A DNA stretch of 64,000 nucleotides from Streptomyces sp. CB02923 (GTDB taxonomy: Bacteria > Actinomycetota > Actinomycetes > Streptomycetales > Streptomycetaceae): assembly GCF_001905005.1 (NCBI RefSeq), contig NZ_LWKZ01000001.1, forward strand, positions 623,775 to 687,774. Reading direction: 5' to 3'. A program made the translations under genes and the position numbers. Below, one piece after another: positions 39,638-49,172 of the stretch (position 1 is the first letter of the stretch; each line of letters begins with the position of its first letter). The notes beneath the pieces were generated by a model. That model was not told where the DNA came from, did not search any database, and worked only from the letters and a program-made list of their open reading frames with translations.

Positions 39638-42562
39638 TCAGCCTCCGCCGGTGCCGCCGTTCTTGCCGGCGTCACCCTTCTGTGCGGACTTCTTCTCCGC
39701 CTCGGCCGCCCGGTCCAGGGCCGCCTTCAGCTTCTTCTGCGCCTCGCCGTAGCCGCCCCAGTCGCCGTCCCTGCGGGCCTTCTCGCCCTCCTCGTACGCC
39801 TTCACGGCGTCGTCGAGGGCCTGCTGGACCGTCTGGTCGGCCGGCGGCTGCTTGCCCGTGTCGCCGTCACCGGACGGCGGTTGCTCCGTACCGGAGCCCG
39901 GCGGCTTCTTGCCGAACACGACGTCGAGCGCCTCGGCCAGGTTGTTGCCCAGGACGGGATCGTTCTCGCCGTAACTGACCAGCACCTTCTTCAGCAGCGG
40001 GTAGTTGGTGCCCGCGCCGCGCAGATAGACCGGCTCCACGTACAGCAGGCCGCCGTTCATCGGGACCGTCAGCAGGTTGCCGTACTCGATCTCGGAGTCG
40101 CCGAGTTTCTTCAGGATGTTCAGCTCGTTGGCGATCTTCGGATCGGAGTTGAACTTCGACTGGACCTGCTGTGGCCCCGGCACCGGTGTCTGCGACGGCA
40201 GTTTCAGCACTCTGATCCTGCCGTAGTCACCGCTGGTGGCGTTGGCGTCGACCGACATGAACGCGCCCAGGTTGTCGCGCTTGTTGGGGGTGAACGTCGT
40301 CGTGAGCGCGAAGGTCTGGGCCTTCTGGTCCGGCATCTTCAGGCTCTGGTAGTACGGCGGCACCGAGTTGCCCGATTTGTTCGTCGGGTCGTTCGGCACC
40401 TGCCAGCGCTCGCTGCCGGTGTAGAAGGTGTTCGGGTCGGTGACGTGGTACGTCGTCAGCAGCTGACGCTGCACCTTGAAGAGGTCCTGCGGGTAGCGCA
40501 TGTGCTCCATCAGGTCCTTGCTGATGGAACTCTTCTTCTCGACCGTCCCCGGGAACGACTTCATCCAGGTCTTCAGGACCGGGTCCTTGGTGTCCCACTG
40601 GTAGAGCTTGACCGAGCCGTCATAGGCGTCGACCGTGGCCTTGACCGAGTTGCGGATGTAGTTGACCTGGTTCTGCTGGGCGACGACCGCCCGCTGACCG
40701 TCGGTGAGCGAGTCGGCCGTGGTGTCACCGAGCGTGGTGCGCGAGGCGTACGGATAGCCGTTGCTCGTCGTGTAGGCGTCGACGATCCACTGGATGCGCC
40801 CGCCGACGACCGCCGGGTAGGCGTCGCCGTCGATGGTCAGCCAGGGGGCGACCGCCTCCACGCGCTCCTTGGGCGTGCGGTTGTACAGAATCCGCGAGCC
40901 CTCGCCGATGGCGCCCGAGTAGAGGATCTGCGGCTCGCCGAACGCCACCGCGTAGGCGGCGCGGTTGATCGGGTTGGCGAGATTCACCCCGCTCTTGCCC
41001 GTGTAGCTGTAACTCTTCTCGCCGCTCTTGTCGGAGGAGTAGTCCAGCTCCTTCTGCGGGCCGCCCACGATCGAGTACTGCGTGGTCTTCTCGCCGTAGT
41101 ACACACGCTGCTCATACGGGCCGAACTGGCCCTTCGAGGGCAGCTCGCTCTCGGTGTAGGCCGGCTCGCCGCCCTCGGCGAACGTGGTGCCCTTGGCCGC
41201 CACCGCGCCGAACCCGTGGGTGTACTTGAAGTGGTCGTTGATCCAGTTCCGCTCGGAGACACCCGCGAGGTTCAGCTCGCGCAGGCCGATGACGGTGTCC
41301 TGGTCCTTGCCGTCCTTGTCCTTGTAGCGGTCGACGTCGAGGGTGGACGGGAACTGGTAGTAGCTGCGGACCTGCTGGCGCTGCTGGAAGGCCGGGGAGA
41401 CCACGTTCGGGTCGAGCAGACGCACGCTCGCGGTGGTGTCGGCCGCGTCCCGCAGCTTCTGCCGGTCCGTGTCGTCCTTCGGCTTGTAGTTGCCGTTGTA
41501 GCTCTGCACGTCGACACCGTTGATGTCGTACGCGTCACGGGTCGCCTTGATGTTCTGCTTGATGTACGGCGCTTCCTTGGCCTGCTCGTTCGGCTGGACC
41601 TGGAACTTCTGCACGATGGCCGGGTACAGGCCGCCGATCAGGACCGCGGAGAGCACCATCAGGCCGAAGCCGATGACCGGCAGCTGCCAGGTGCGGCGCC
41701 ACAGCGTCGCGAAGAAGAGCACCGCGCAGATCGCCGCGATGAAGAACAGGATCGTCTTGGCCGGCAGATAGGCGTTGGCGTCCACATAGCGCAGACCGGT
41801 CCAGCCGTCGGCGGACTTCAGCCCGCTGGACTTCACCGCCAGGCCGTACCGGTCGAGCCAGTACGCGATGGCCTTGAGCGACACGAAGATGCCCAGCACC
41901 ACGGACAGGTGTCCGGTGGCGGCGGCCGTCGCGCGCGAGCCGGGGCTCGTGACACGCAGCCCGCCGTACAGGTAGTGCGTGAGCGCCGCGGCGATCAGGC
42001 ACAGCACCGCGCACGCGAAGCCGAAGCTCAGCAGGAAGCGGAACCAGGGCAGGTCGAAGGCGTAGAACGAGACGTCCTTGCCGAACTGCGGGTCCTTCTG
42101 ATCGAACGGCACCCCGTTCACCCACTGGAGCCACGTACGCCACTGGCCGGAGGCCGAGGCACCGGCGATCAGCCCCACCACCGCGGTGACCGCGATCAGC
42201 GCCCACTTCTTGTACGGCGCGATGCCCATCCGGTAGCGGTCCAGGCTCTGCTGCTCCATGGACATCGCGCTCAGCGGCGGCCGCAGGCGGTGCGCCAGCC
42301 AGATGTTGACTCCGACCGCGGCGGCCATCAGGACGCCGAAGGCGAAAAACAGTCCGATCTTGGTCCACAACGTGGTGGTGAAGACCGAGGAGAATTTGAC
42401 CGACCGGTACCAGAGCCAGTCGGTCCAGAACCCGGAGAACATGACGAAGAGCATGGCCAGCACGGCCAGCACGCCCAATGTCATGAGCAGGGTCCGGACC
42501 CGCCGGGACGGTCGGCCGACTCTGATCCGTGGCCCTGTCGAGCCTCCGCCGCGGTCCGGCAT
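39638..42562 (-). CDS. UPF0182 family membrane protein
   Basis: 974-residue protein with seven N-terminal membrane helices (first 360 residues) and a very large extracytoplasmic domain. The C-terminal 90 residues are Pro/Lys-rich and helical. It matches the UPF0182 family, widespread in actinobacteria and of unknown function (phrases such as [22 protein letters not shown] and [25 protein letters not shown]). ATG 42562 gives MPDRGGGS; a TTG at 42574 (LAFQMPD) has a better placed GAGGTG and may be the true start. It is divergent from the PPA1309-family gene. Confidence 0.92.
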   Translation of the reverse strand: MPDRGGGSTGPRIRVGRPSRRVRTLLMTLGVLAVLAMLFVMFSGFWTDWLWYRSVKFSSVFTTTLWTKIGLFFAFGVLMAAAVGVNIWLAHRLRPPLSAMSMEQQSLDRYRMGIAPYKKWALIAVTAVVGLIAGASASGQWRTWLQWVNGVPFDQKDPQFGKDVSFYAFDLPWFRFLLSFGFACAVLCLIAAALTHYLYGGLRVTSPGSRATAAATGHLSVVLGIFVSLKAIAYWLDRYGLAVKSSGLKSADGWTGLRYVDANAYLPAKTILFFIAAICAVLFFATLWRRTWQLPVIGFGLMVLSAVLIGGLYPAIVQKFQVQPNEQAKEAPYIKQNIKATRDAYDINGVDVQSYNGNYKPKDDTDRQKLRDAADTTASVRLLDPNVVSPAFQQRQQVRSYYQFPSTLDVDRYKDKDGKDQDTVIGLRELNLAGVSERNWINDHFKYTHGFGAVAAKGTTFAEGGEPAYTESELPSKGQFGPYEQRVYYGEKTTQYSIVGGPQKELDYSSDKSGEKSYSYTGKSGVNLANPINRAAYAVAFGEPQILYSGAIGEGSRILYNRTPKERVEAVAPWLTIDGDAYPAVVGGRIQWIVDAYTTSNGYPYASRTTLGDTTADSLTDGQRAVVAQQNQVNYIRNSVKATVDAYDGSVKLYQWDTKDPVLKTWMKSFPGTVEKKSSISKDLMEHMRYPQDLFKVQRQLLTTYHVTDPNTFYTGSERWQVPNDPTNKSGNSVPPYYQSLKMPDQKAQTFALTTTFTPNKRDNLGAFMSVDANATSGDYGRIRVLKLPSQTPVPGPQQVQSKFNSDPKIANELNILKKLGDSEIEYGNLLTVPMNGGLLYVEPVYLRGAGTNYPLLKKVLVSYGENDPVLGNNLAEALDVVFGKKPPGSGTEQPPSGDGDTGKQPPADQTVQQALDDAVKAYEEGEKARRDGDWGGYGEAQKKLKAALDRAAEAEKKSAQKGDAGKNGGTGGG

Positions 42563-42698
42563 CTGGAAAGCCAAGGTGCGCACCTCGAAGTTCGCTGTCG
42601 TGTTGAGCAGGCCCGGCGATAGTAGGACCCACTGTTGCAACTTACTAAGGCTTTACTCGGTTCCCGTTTTCCGGGGTCCGCAGGGCACGATATTGGGC

Positions 42699-43253
42699 AT
42701 GAACAACCTTCCCGTCGACGGCACCCCCCTCGCCGCCAGCCCGCTGACCCGCGCCGTACTCGAAATCGACGAGTACGCCGCCGGGCTCGGCTGGGACCAG
42801 CCCGCCCGCCTCTTCGCCCTCGTGGACACCGCCCAGCTCCGTGAGCAGGAACCTTCGCTCGCCGAGCAGCTCGGTATCGACGACTCCACCACCGCCTCGC
42901 TGACCCCCGTCGAGCAGGACGAGATCCCCGCCGGCGCCCCGCTGGACGAGTTCCTGGCCACCATCGGCTGGCCGGACGCGGTGGCCGGCTGCGCGATGAC
43001 CGTGGAGCGGCTGATGCTGCCGCCGTCCGCCGAGGACTCCGTACCGGCGGGCATGGACGATGCCCAGCTCGCGAAGTGGGTCGCCGACCACCCGGACCGC
43101 CAGGAGGTGCGGATGACGGTGGCGGTGCTGCGGGACGGCACCCGGGAGTCGGCGCTGCGGCTGCGCGAGAAGGACTCCACGTCCGAGGTGCTGACCGGCT
43201 CGGAGCTCGTACCGGGGCTGGCGGACGCGCTGGCCGCCACCTTCGAGAGCTGA
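42699..43253 (+). CDS. PPA1309-family protein
   Basis: 184-residue acidic cytoplasmic protein of the actinobacterial PPA1309 family, always found near UPF0182 and the PDZ protease gene as I recall. It starts MNNLPVDGTPLAASPLTRAVLEIDEYAAGLGWDQP and ends VPGLADALAATFES. No catalytic motif is known. Divergent from the UPF0182 gene (136-base gap) and convergent with the PDZ protease gene, suggesting a conserved but loosely linked neighbourhood. Confidence 0.85.
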   Translation: MNNLPVDGTPLAASPLTRAVLEIDEYAAGLGWDQPARLFALVDTAQLREQEPSLAEQLGIDDSTTASLTPVEQDEIPAGAPLDEFLATIGWPDAVAGCAMTVERLMLPPSAEDSVPAGMDDAQLAKWVADHPDRQEVRMTVAVLRDGTRESALRLREKDSTSEVLTGSELVPGLADALAATFES

Positions 43254-43270
43254 CGGAGCGGCCTGTCCGG

Positions 43271-43293
43271 GGCCGGGGCGGCCTGCCCCGGCC
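43271..43293. terminator. Bidirectional terminator between PPA1309 and PDZ-protease genes
   Basis: GGCCGGGGC (43271-43279) and GCCCCGGCC (43285-43293) form a 9-bp perfect stem between convergent genes. Confidence 0.65.
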
Positions 43294-43391
43294 CGGCCCG
43301 CCGTGGCCTCCCGGGGATTCTGGGAGACGCCCGGCCGCCGCGTCCCTGTACGGCAGGGGTGTACGGCAGGGTCCGGGCTCCTACGGGCCGC

Positions 43392-44486
43392 CTACTTGTT
43401 CGCGGGACAGCTCGGCAGGCCGGCCGTGTCACCCTTGCGGATCTTCTCCAGGGACTTCAGCGCGTCCTTGATGGTGTCCACCTTGACCAGGCGCAGGCCC
43501 TCGGGGTGGTCGTCGACGACCGTCGCGCAGTTGTCCTTGGGGGTCAGGAAGTACTCCGCGCCCTTGTTGCGCGCGCCGACGACCTTCATCGCGATGCCGC
43601 CGATCGGGCCGACCTTGCCCTCGGCGTCGATCGTGCCCGTACCGGCCACGAACTTCCCGCCGGTCAGGTCGTCGGGCGTGAGCTTGTCGATGATTCCGAG
43701 GGCGAACATCAGCCCGGCGCTGGGGCCGCTGACGTCGGCCAGCTTGATGTCGACGTTGAACGGGAACGTGTAGTCGATGCCGGCCTGGATGCCGACCATG
43801 GCCCGCCCGCCGTTCTTCGCCTTCGCGGTCGTGACGGCGACGTCCTTGGTGGGGCCCTCGGGCCGCTTGCCCTTCTTCTGGGCCGCGGCCGCCTCCTTGG
43901 CCGGGATGACCGTGAAGACGGCCTGCTCACCGGGCTTGTGCCGGGTGACCAGTTCGGCGACGTCCGTGTTGGCCTTGATCTCCGTACCGTCCACGGCCTT
44001 GATCACGTCACCGGCGTGCAGCTTGCCGTCCGCGGGTGCGTCCTTGACGACGGATGCCACCACCGTCTGGGAACCGACCGGGAGGTTCAGCTGCTTGAAC
44101 GCCGCGACCTTGGCGCTCTCCAGGGACTGCGAGAACTCCTCGGCGTTCTGCTGGTCGGACTGCTCGGCCGTCTGGCCCTCCGGGTAGAGGGTCTTGTGGG
44201 GCACCACGATGCTGTCGTGCTCCAGCCAGCCGACGACCGCCTCGAAGAGGTTCATCCGGTACTCGGCGCCGGTGACCCGGACCGTGACCATGTTCAGGTT
44301 GCCGGAGGTCGGGTACGTCTTGTGGCCGGATATCTGCAGCACCGGCTCGCCCTTGTGCTCACCCAGCGTGTTGGTGGTGGGCCCCGGATACATCTTCGAA
44401 TACGGAACGGGAATCACCATCCCGGCGCAGATCAGCGCAATCAGCATCACGAGAGAGGCGAGCAGCGTCGCGGTGCGGCGTGGCAT
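43392..44486 (-). CDS. YlbL-type PDZ and Lon-like serine protease
   Basis: 364-residue membrane-anchored protein. One membrane segment (about residues 6-28) is followed by a PDZ domain (about 155-210, SVVKDAPADGKLHAGDVIKAVDGTEI) and a Lon-type proteolytic domain whose serine is in DVSGPSAGLMFALG and lysine in GPIGGIAMKVVGARN. It matches YlbL of Bacillus, a protease active outside the membrane. ATG 44486 gives MPRRTATLLASLVMLIALICAG; the longer frame upstream is not coding. No substrate known. Confidence 0.9.
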   Translation of the reverse strand: MPRRTATLLASLVMLIALICAGMVIPVPYSKMYPGPTTNTLGEHKGEPVLQISGHKTYPTSGNLNMVTVRVTGAEYRMNLFEAVVGWLEHDSIVVPHKTLYPEGQTAEQSDQQNAEEFSQSLESAKVAAFKQLNLPVGSQTVVASVVKDAPADGKLHAGDVIKAVDGTEIKANTDVAELVTRHKPGEQAVFTVIPAKEAAAAQKKGKRPEGPTKDVAVTTAKAKNGGRAMVGIQAGIDYTFPFNVDIKLADVSGPSAGLMFALGIIDKLTPDDLTGGKFVAGTGTIDAEGKVGPIGGIAMKVVGARNKGAEYFLTPKDNCATVVDDHPEGLRLVKVDTIKDALKSLEKIRKGDTAGLPSCPANK

Positions 44487-44638
44487 GGAACGACAGTACG
44501 GGACGGCGGTGTCACCCGGTCCCCGGGGCCGTCCGTCCGGGGACGGGCACAGCCCGGCGGGGACGGCGGCCGACCGGAGCCACGGCGGCCGCTTGCGACC
44601 GCGTACGGCGGCCACGGTCCCGGCTCAATCTGCCATGC

Positions 44639-44818
44639 TCATGCCGCGTCGGAACCGGAGTGCGCCTTCTCGGGCTTCTCCATCGCCTCCCGGAAGCGCG
44701 CGTAGCCCGCCAGTTCCGCGACATCGCCGGTCCTGCGGTTGCGTGATGCCCAACTGCTCCACACGACGGCGGCGATGGCGGCGAGAACCGGAATCAGCAA
44801 CCAGAGGAGCGCTCCCAT
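44639..44818 (-). CDS. Short membrane protein (59 residues)
   Basis: A small gene from ATG 44818 to TGA 44639. The product begins MGALLWLLIPVLAAIAAVVW, a single membrane segment, followed by the hydrophilic, charged region RFREAMEKPEKAHSGSDAA. The third-position GC is high and codon use is that of a coding region. It lies 152 bases upstream of the PDZ protease in the same direction and could be co-transcribed with it. Function unknown. Confidence 0.75.
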   Translation of the reverse strand: MGALLWLLIPVLAAIAAVVWSSWASRNRRTGDVAELAGYARFREAMEKPEKAHSGSDAA

Positions 44819-44979
44819 AGCGGCCTCCCGACCCCTTGTAACAACCGCAACGACGAATAAGCAGATTAACCATCTGCCGGGTCAACGCTTACGCCAGGGG
44901 CCGGGTTACGCAACTGGAGCGCGCGTAAAGGCTTTACCGAAGCCCGCCCGGAACGGTCACCACCGCCCGGAACCGGCCG

Positions 44980-45441
44980 TCAGCAGGCGCCGACCCACTC
45001 CTCCGTACCGTCCGAAAAACGCTGGTGCTTCCAGATCGGCACCTCGTGCTTGAGGTCGTCGATCAGCTGTCGGCAGGCCGCGAACGCCTCCGCCCGGTGC
45101 GGGCAGGAGACCGCCACGACGACGGCCAGGTCTCCCACGGCCAGCTCGCCCACGCGGTGCACCGCGGCCATCGCGCGTACGGGGTGGTCGGCGGCCACCT
45201 TCTCCGCGACGCGGCGCAGTTCGGCCTCGGCGCTCGGGTGCGCCGAATAGCCGAGGGCGTCGACGTCGGCGCCGCTGTCGTGGGAGCGGACCGTACCGAC
45301 GAACAGGGCCGTACCGCCGGCGGCCGGATCGCCGACGGCCGCGAAGACCTCGTCCAAGGACAGCGGGGTGTCACGGACCGCGAGGAGGCGGATCGCGTCC
45401 GCGGCTCCCTGCTCGCCCGGGTGGTCATTCGTGCCTGGCAT
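44980..45441 (-). CDS. moaE: Molybdopterin synthase catalytic subunit
   Basis: 153-residue large subunit of molybdopterin synthase, which transfers sulfur from MoaD thiocarboxylate to precursor Z. The family marks are visible: GGTALFVGTVRSHD, VHRVGELAVGDLAVVVAVSCPHR and the catalytic lysine in LKHEVPIWKHQ. The start MPGTNDHPGEQG follows the ATG at 45441. No other molybdenum-cofactor gene is nearby, so the gene stands alone, separated by a 28-bp palindrome from the epimerase gene upstream. Confidence 0.95.
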   Translation of the reverse strand: MPGTNDHPGEQGAADAIRLLAVRDTPLSLDEVFAAVGDPAAGGTALFVGTVRSHDSGADVDALGYSAHPSAEAELRRVAEKVAADHPVRAMAAVHRVGELAVGDLAVVVAVSCPHRAEAFAACRQLIDDLKHEVPIWKHQRFSDGTEEWVGAC

Positions 45442-45581
45442 GGCTCCATCGTGCCGTACGCGGAGGCGGCGCGGGGAACGGCCTTTCCACCGGCTCTGCG
45501 CGAGCCCGTATGGAGGCTCCTACAGACGGACGGCCGTACGGGCTCCCCACGACCGTACGAAAGCCCTCCCAGAGCCGCACG

Positions 45582-45609
45582 GTGCCTCTGCACGGCCGTG
45601 CAGAGGCAC
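45582..45609. terminator. Perfect 28-bp palindrome
   Basis: GTGCCTCTGCACGG followed directly by its inverse CCGTGCAGAGGCAC makes a 28-base palindrome with no spacer. A second hairpin with arms GAGCCCGTA (about 45502) and TACGGGCTC (about 45536) precedes it. They lie downstream of the epimerase gene and probably end its transcript. Confidence 0.65.
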
Positions 45610-45649
45610 CTCCGCGGCCCGACGCAGGCCACCGGCCATCGATCGGGGC

Positions 45650-46801
45650 TCAGATGCGGCGGCGGGCCTTGCGGGCGCGGCGTACCAGGGCGGCGGTGCC
45701 CAGGAGGGCGACCGTCGCGCCGGCCGCGCCGGCCGCGGTGGCGTCCTTGCGGCCCAGGCGGCGGCCCGCGACCGTGTGCCGGCCCGCGACCTCCTCCAGC
45801 AGCTCGGCCAGCACCTCCTCGTTCGTCCACCGGGGGCGCCAGCCCGCCTCGTGCAGCCGGCTGCCGCTGACGACCCACGGGTGCATCGTGTACGCCAGGT
45901 CCCCCGCGGGCGACGGGGTGAGGCCGATACGGTGCAGCCGGGCGGCGGCGCCGAGCGCCACCGAGGACGGCAGCTCCATGCGCCGGATGCCGGTGAGCTC
46001 CTCGACCTCCTCCTGCTCCAGCCACCCGTCGCAGCCCACCGCCAGCTCGCCCTCGACCTTCTCCAGCGCGGCGTACTCCAGGGCGCTGACCAGGTCTTCC
46101 ACATGGCAGAACTGCCAGGCGGGGCGGGAACCGGCGACGACCAGCAGCCGTGGCGACTCGAAGTAGCGGGTCAGCGCGGTGTCCGTGCCGCCCACCAGGA
46201 CGGTGGGGCGCAGGACGGTGACGTTCAGGCCGGGGTGCGCGCGGGGCGCGCGGTGTGCCAGGCGCTCGATCTCCAGGAGGTCGCCGACCCCGGTGGCGTC
46301 GGCGGTGGCCCGCAGCTCGGCGTCCTCGGCCAACGGTACGTCGTTGTCCGGGAGCGCGCCGTAGACCATGGCGGAGGTGCAGAGCACGACCCGGTGCACG
46401 CCGGCGGCCGCGGCGGCGGTGAGGACCGTCTGCGTACCGCGCACGTTGTACGCCGTACGGGCCGCGGCGTCGGTCTCCAGGTCGAGGTCGACGGCCAGGT
46501 GCACGACGACGTCGGCGCCGCGCAGCTTGTCGGCGATGGCCGGGTCCCGGACGTCCAGGACGTGCCAGTGCGCCTCGGCGGCCTCGCCGCGCCGCTCGTC
46601 GATGGCCACCACCCGCTTGACCTCGTCGGACTCGGTCAGCGCCTGGGTCAGCAGGGCGCCCACCCCGGAGGCGGCGCCGGTGACCGCGACGACGGGGCGG
46701 CGCAGCGGCCGGCCGGGCGCGCCGCCCGCCTGTTTTCCTGCGTTCTCGGTCTCGGCCGCAGCGTTTCGCGCTGCGCGAACGGTCGGATCTGGGGAACTCA
46801 C
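45650..46801 (-). CDS. NAD-dependent epimerase/dehydratase (extended SDR)
   Basis: 383-residue extended short-chain dehydrogenase. The Rossmann motif VVAVTGAASGVGALL is near residue 38, and the active-site region is CTSAMVYGALPDND (Ser and Tyr of SxnY, with the lysine replaced further on). The C-terminal 50 residues are basic with a hydrophobic stretch (AAGAAGATVALLGTAALV), suggesting membrane attachment. Substrate unknown; the typical YxxxK is not clear, so activity may differ. Divergent from the DUF2342 gene. Confidence 0.83.
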   Translation of the reverse strand: MSSPDPTVRAARNAAAETENAGKQAGGAPGRPLRRPVVAVTGAASGVGALLTQALTESDEVKRVVAIDERRGEAAEAHWHVLDVRDPAIADKLRGADVVVHLAVDLDLETDAAARTAYNVRGTQTVLTAAAAAGVHRVVLCTSAMVYGALPDNDVPLAEDAELRATADATGVGDLLEIERLAHRAPRAHPGLNVTVLRPTVLVGGTDTALTRYFESPRLLVVAGSRPAWQFCHVEDLVSALEYAALEKVEGELAVGCDGWLEQEEVEELTGIRRMELPSSVALGAAARLHRIGLTPSPAGDLAYTMHPWVVSGSRLHEAGWRPRWTNEEVLAELLEEVAGRHTVAGRRLGRKDATAAGAAGATVALLGTAALVRRARKARRRI

Positions 46802-46993
46802 CGGGCGTCTCCAGCGGTTGTCTTCAGTGCGTAGGCGTGCTGACGCGTACGTACCAGGTGGCGTCCATCCTGCCGCAGGCGCCGGGACGGCGGAGCACCG
46901 AGCCCCGAAGCGGGGCGGGTGTCTAGGCTGGAAGAGAATGTCGGGCAGCCGCCGCCGGCCCCGGGCCGGCGGCCCTACGAGCCGAGGAAACCC

Positions 46994-48499
46994 GTGAGTG
47001 ACACCCCATTTGGATTCGGCCTTCCGCCGGAGGAGCCGGAGGACGGCGACAACGGCAAGAAGAAGGGCGGCCAGGGAGGTAGCCAGGGCCCCGCGAACCC
47101 GTTCGGATTCGGCGGCGGGAGCGGCGGCGCGGACAACCCGTTCGCGGCGCTCTTCGGCGGCATGGGCGGTCCTGGTGGCGAGATGAACCCTGGCGACCTT
47201 GGCGCCGCCTTCCAGAAGCTGGGCCAGATGCTCTCGTACGAGGGCGGTCCGGTGAACTGGGACATGGCCAAGGACATCGCGCGGCAGACCGTCGCGCAGG
47301 GCGCCGAGGACGGCAGCAAGGACGCGAGCGTCTCCCCCGGAGAGCGGGCGGCCGTCGAGGAGGCCGTGCGCCTCGCCGACCTGTGGCTGGACGGCGTGAC
47401 GTCACTGCCGTCGGGCTCGAACACCGTCCTGTCGTGGAGCCGCGCCGAGTGGGTCGAGGAGACCCTGCCGGTGTGGAAGGACCTGGTGGACCCGGTCGCG
47501 GAGCGCGTCGGCGCGGCCATGGGCGACGTCCTGCCCGAGGAGATGCAGGCCATGGCGGGCCCGCTGCTCGGCATGATGCGCTCCATGGGCGGCGCCATGT
47601 TCGGTACGCAGATCGGGCAGGCGCTGGGCGTCCTGGCCGGCGAGGTCGTCGGCTCCACGGACGTCGGGCTGCCCCTGGGGCCGGCCGGTAAGGCCGCGCT
47701 GCTGCCGGGCAACATCGCCAACTTCGGCTCCGGCCTCGGCGTGCCCGAGGAGGAGGTGCGGCTCTACCTGGCCCTGCGCGAGGCCGCCCACCAGCGGCTC
47801 TTCGCCCACGTGCCGTGGCTGCGTTCGCACCTGTTCGGCGCGGTCGAGGGCTACGCCCGCGGGATCAAGGTCGACACGACCAAGCTGGAGGACGTGGTCG
47901 GCCAGCTCGACCCGCAGCACCCCGAGGAGTTGCAGAACGCCCTTCAGCAGGGCATGTTCCAGCCCGAGGACACCCCGGAGCAGAAGGCCGCGCTGGCCCG
48001 CCTGGAGACGGCACTGGCCCTCGTCGAGGGCTGGGTGGACGCGGTGGTGCACGCCGCCGCCTCCCCGCACCTGCCGTCGGCCGACGCGCTGCGGGAGACG
48101 CTGCGGCGGCGCCGGGCCACCGGCGGCCCGGCCGAGCAGACCTTCGCCACGCTCATCGGCCTGGAGCTGCGTCCGCGGCGCCTGCGGGACGCCTCGCGGC
48201 TGTGGGCCCTGCTGACGGACGCGCGGGGCCTGGACGGCCGCGACGCGCTGTGGGAGCACCCGGACATGCTGCCGACGGCCGGCGACCTGGACGACCCGGA
48301 CGGCTTTGTCCACCACGAGCAGCCGGACTTCTCCGAGCTGGACAAGATGCTCGGTGAGGCGGCGGGCGGCGGTGCCTCGAAGCCCGACCTGACGAAGGAG
48401 ACCGGTGAAGGCGCCGGTCAGGGCGGCTCCGCCGAGGGCGGCAAGCCCGAGGGCGAAGACGGCAAGGGCAACAGCGACAAGGGCGACAGCGACAAGTGA
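46994..48499 (+). CDS. DUF2342 zinc-dependent protease-like protein
   Basis: 501-residue protein of the DUF2342 family (often labelled zinc-dependent metalloprotease or F420-associated hydrolase). The N-terminal region is Gly/Pro-rich (FGFGLPPEE, GGGSGGADNPF), the central part includes LYLALREAAHQRLFAHVPWLRSHLF, a conserved His-rich helix, and the C-terminal tail is acidic and Gly-rich. No ordinary HExxH is present. GTG 46994 gives VSDTPFGFG. The stop overlaps the start of the next Nudix gene (GTGA). Confidence 0.85.
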   Translation: MSDTPFGFGLPPEEPEDGDNGKKKGGQGGSQGPANPFGFGGGSGGADNPFAALFGGMGGPGGEMNPGDLGAAFQKLGQMLSYEGGPVNWDMAKDIARQTVAQGAEDGSKDASVSPGERAAVEEAVRLADLWLDGVTSLPSGSNTVLSWSRAEWVEETLPVWKDLVDPVAERVGAAMGDVLPEEMQAMAGPLLGMMRSMGGAMFGTQIGQALGVLAGEVVGSTDVGLPLGPAGKAALLPGNIANFGSGLGVPEEEVRLYLALREAAHQRLFAHVPWLRSHLFGAVEGYARGIKVDTTKLEDVVGQLDPQHPEELQNALQQGMFQPEDTPEQKAALARLETALALVEGWVDAVVHAAASPHLPSADALRETLRRRRATGGPAEQTFATLIGLELRPRRLRDASRLWALLTDARGLDGRDALWEHPDMLPTAGDLDDPDGFVHHEQPDFSELDKMLGEAAGGGASKPDLTKETGEGAGQGGSAEGGKPEGEDGKGNSDKGDSDK

Positions 48500-49023
48500 C
48501 CCTTCACGACGACGCGGCGCGGGTCCTCAAGGAGTGGCCCGCGCCGTCCCCTGAGCAGGAGCGGCTGCGGCTCGCCTACCTGGACCACCTGGCAGCCCAC
48601 CCCGACGGCATGGGCAAGCCCTGCAAGGACGGGCACATCACGGCCAGCGCCCTGGTCATCGACCCGGCGCACGGCCGGGTCCTGCTGACGCTGCACCGCA
48701 AGCTCAAGATGTGGCTCCAGATGGGCGGGCACTGCGAGCCGGAGGACGCCACGCTCGCGGACGCGGCGCTACGCGAGGCGCGCGAGGAGTCCGGGATCGC
48801 GTCCGGGCTGACGCTGCTGGGCGGGCCGGTGCGCCTGGACCGGCATGCGACGCCGTGCGCGTGGCACCTGGACGTGCAGTACGCGGCGCTGGCGCCCGCC
48901 GGGGCCGAGGCGGTGATCAGCGACGAGTCGCTGGATCTTCGCTGGTTCCCGTACGACGAGGTGGCGGGCGTGGCGGACGACTCGGTCGTCCGCCTCGTGG
49001 AGCGCACGCGCGCGCTTCTCTAG
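48496..49023 (+). CDS. Nudix hydrolase
   Basis: 175-residue Nudix protein with a complete box G-x5-E-x7-REUxEE-x-G (GGHCEPEDATLADAALREAREESG, beginning near residue 77). GTG 48496 overlaps the DUF2342 stop, so the two are translationally coupled. It hydrolyses a nucleoside diphosphate linked to some X; the substrate cannot be read from sequence. An N-terminal region of 50 residues has no counterpart in the minimal Nudix fold. Confidence 0.92.
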   Translation: MTLHDDAARVLKEWPAPSPEQERLRLAYLDHLAAHPDGMGKPCKDGHITASALVIDPAHGRVLLTLHRKLKMWLQMGGHCEPEDATLADAALREAREESGIASGLTLLGGPVRLDRHATPCAWHLDVQYAALAPAGAEAVISDESLDLRWFPYDEVAGVADDSVVRLVERTRALL

Positions 49024-49172
49024 GACGCGTCTCCAGGACCCGCTGCGGCCGCCCGCGCACTCTCGTACGGAGGATGCGGGCGGCCGGTACACGGTGCCGG
49101 CGGCCGGTACGCGCGGCCGGTGCGCGGTGCGGGCGGCCGACGCGCCGGTACGCGCCCGGCGGCCGGCACGCC

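Noticed and set aside
44625..44885. 86-codon minus-strand frame over the small membrane gene
   Set aside because: It is the off-frame reading of the same strand; the frame giving MGALLWLLIPVLAAIAAVVW has a clear membrane segment and proper codon bias.
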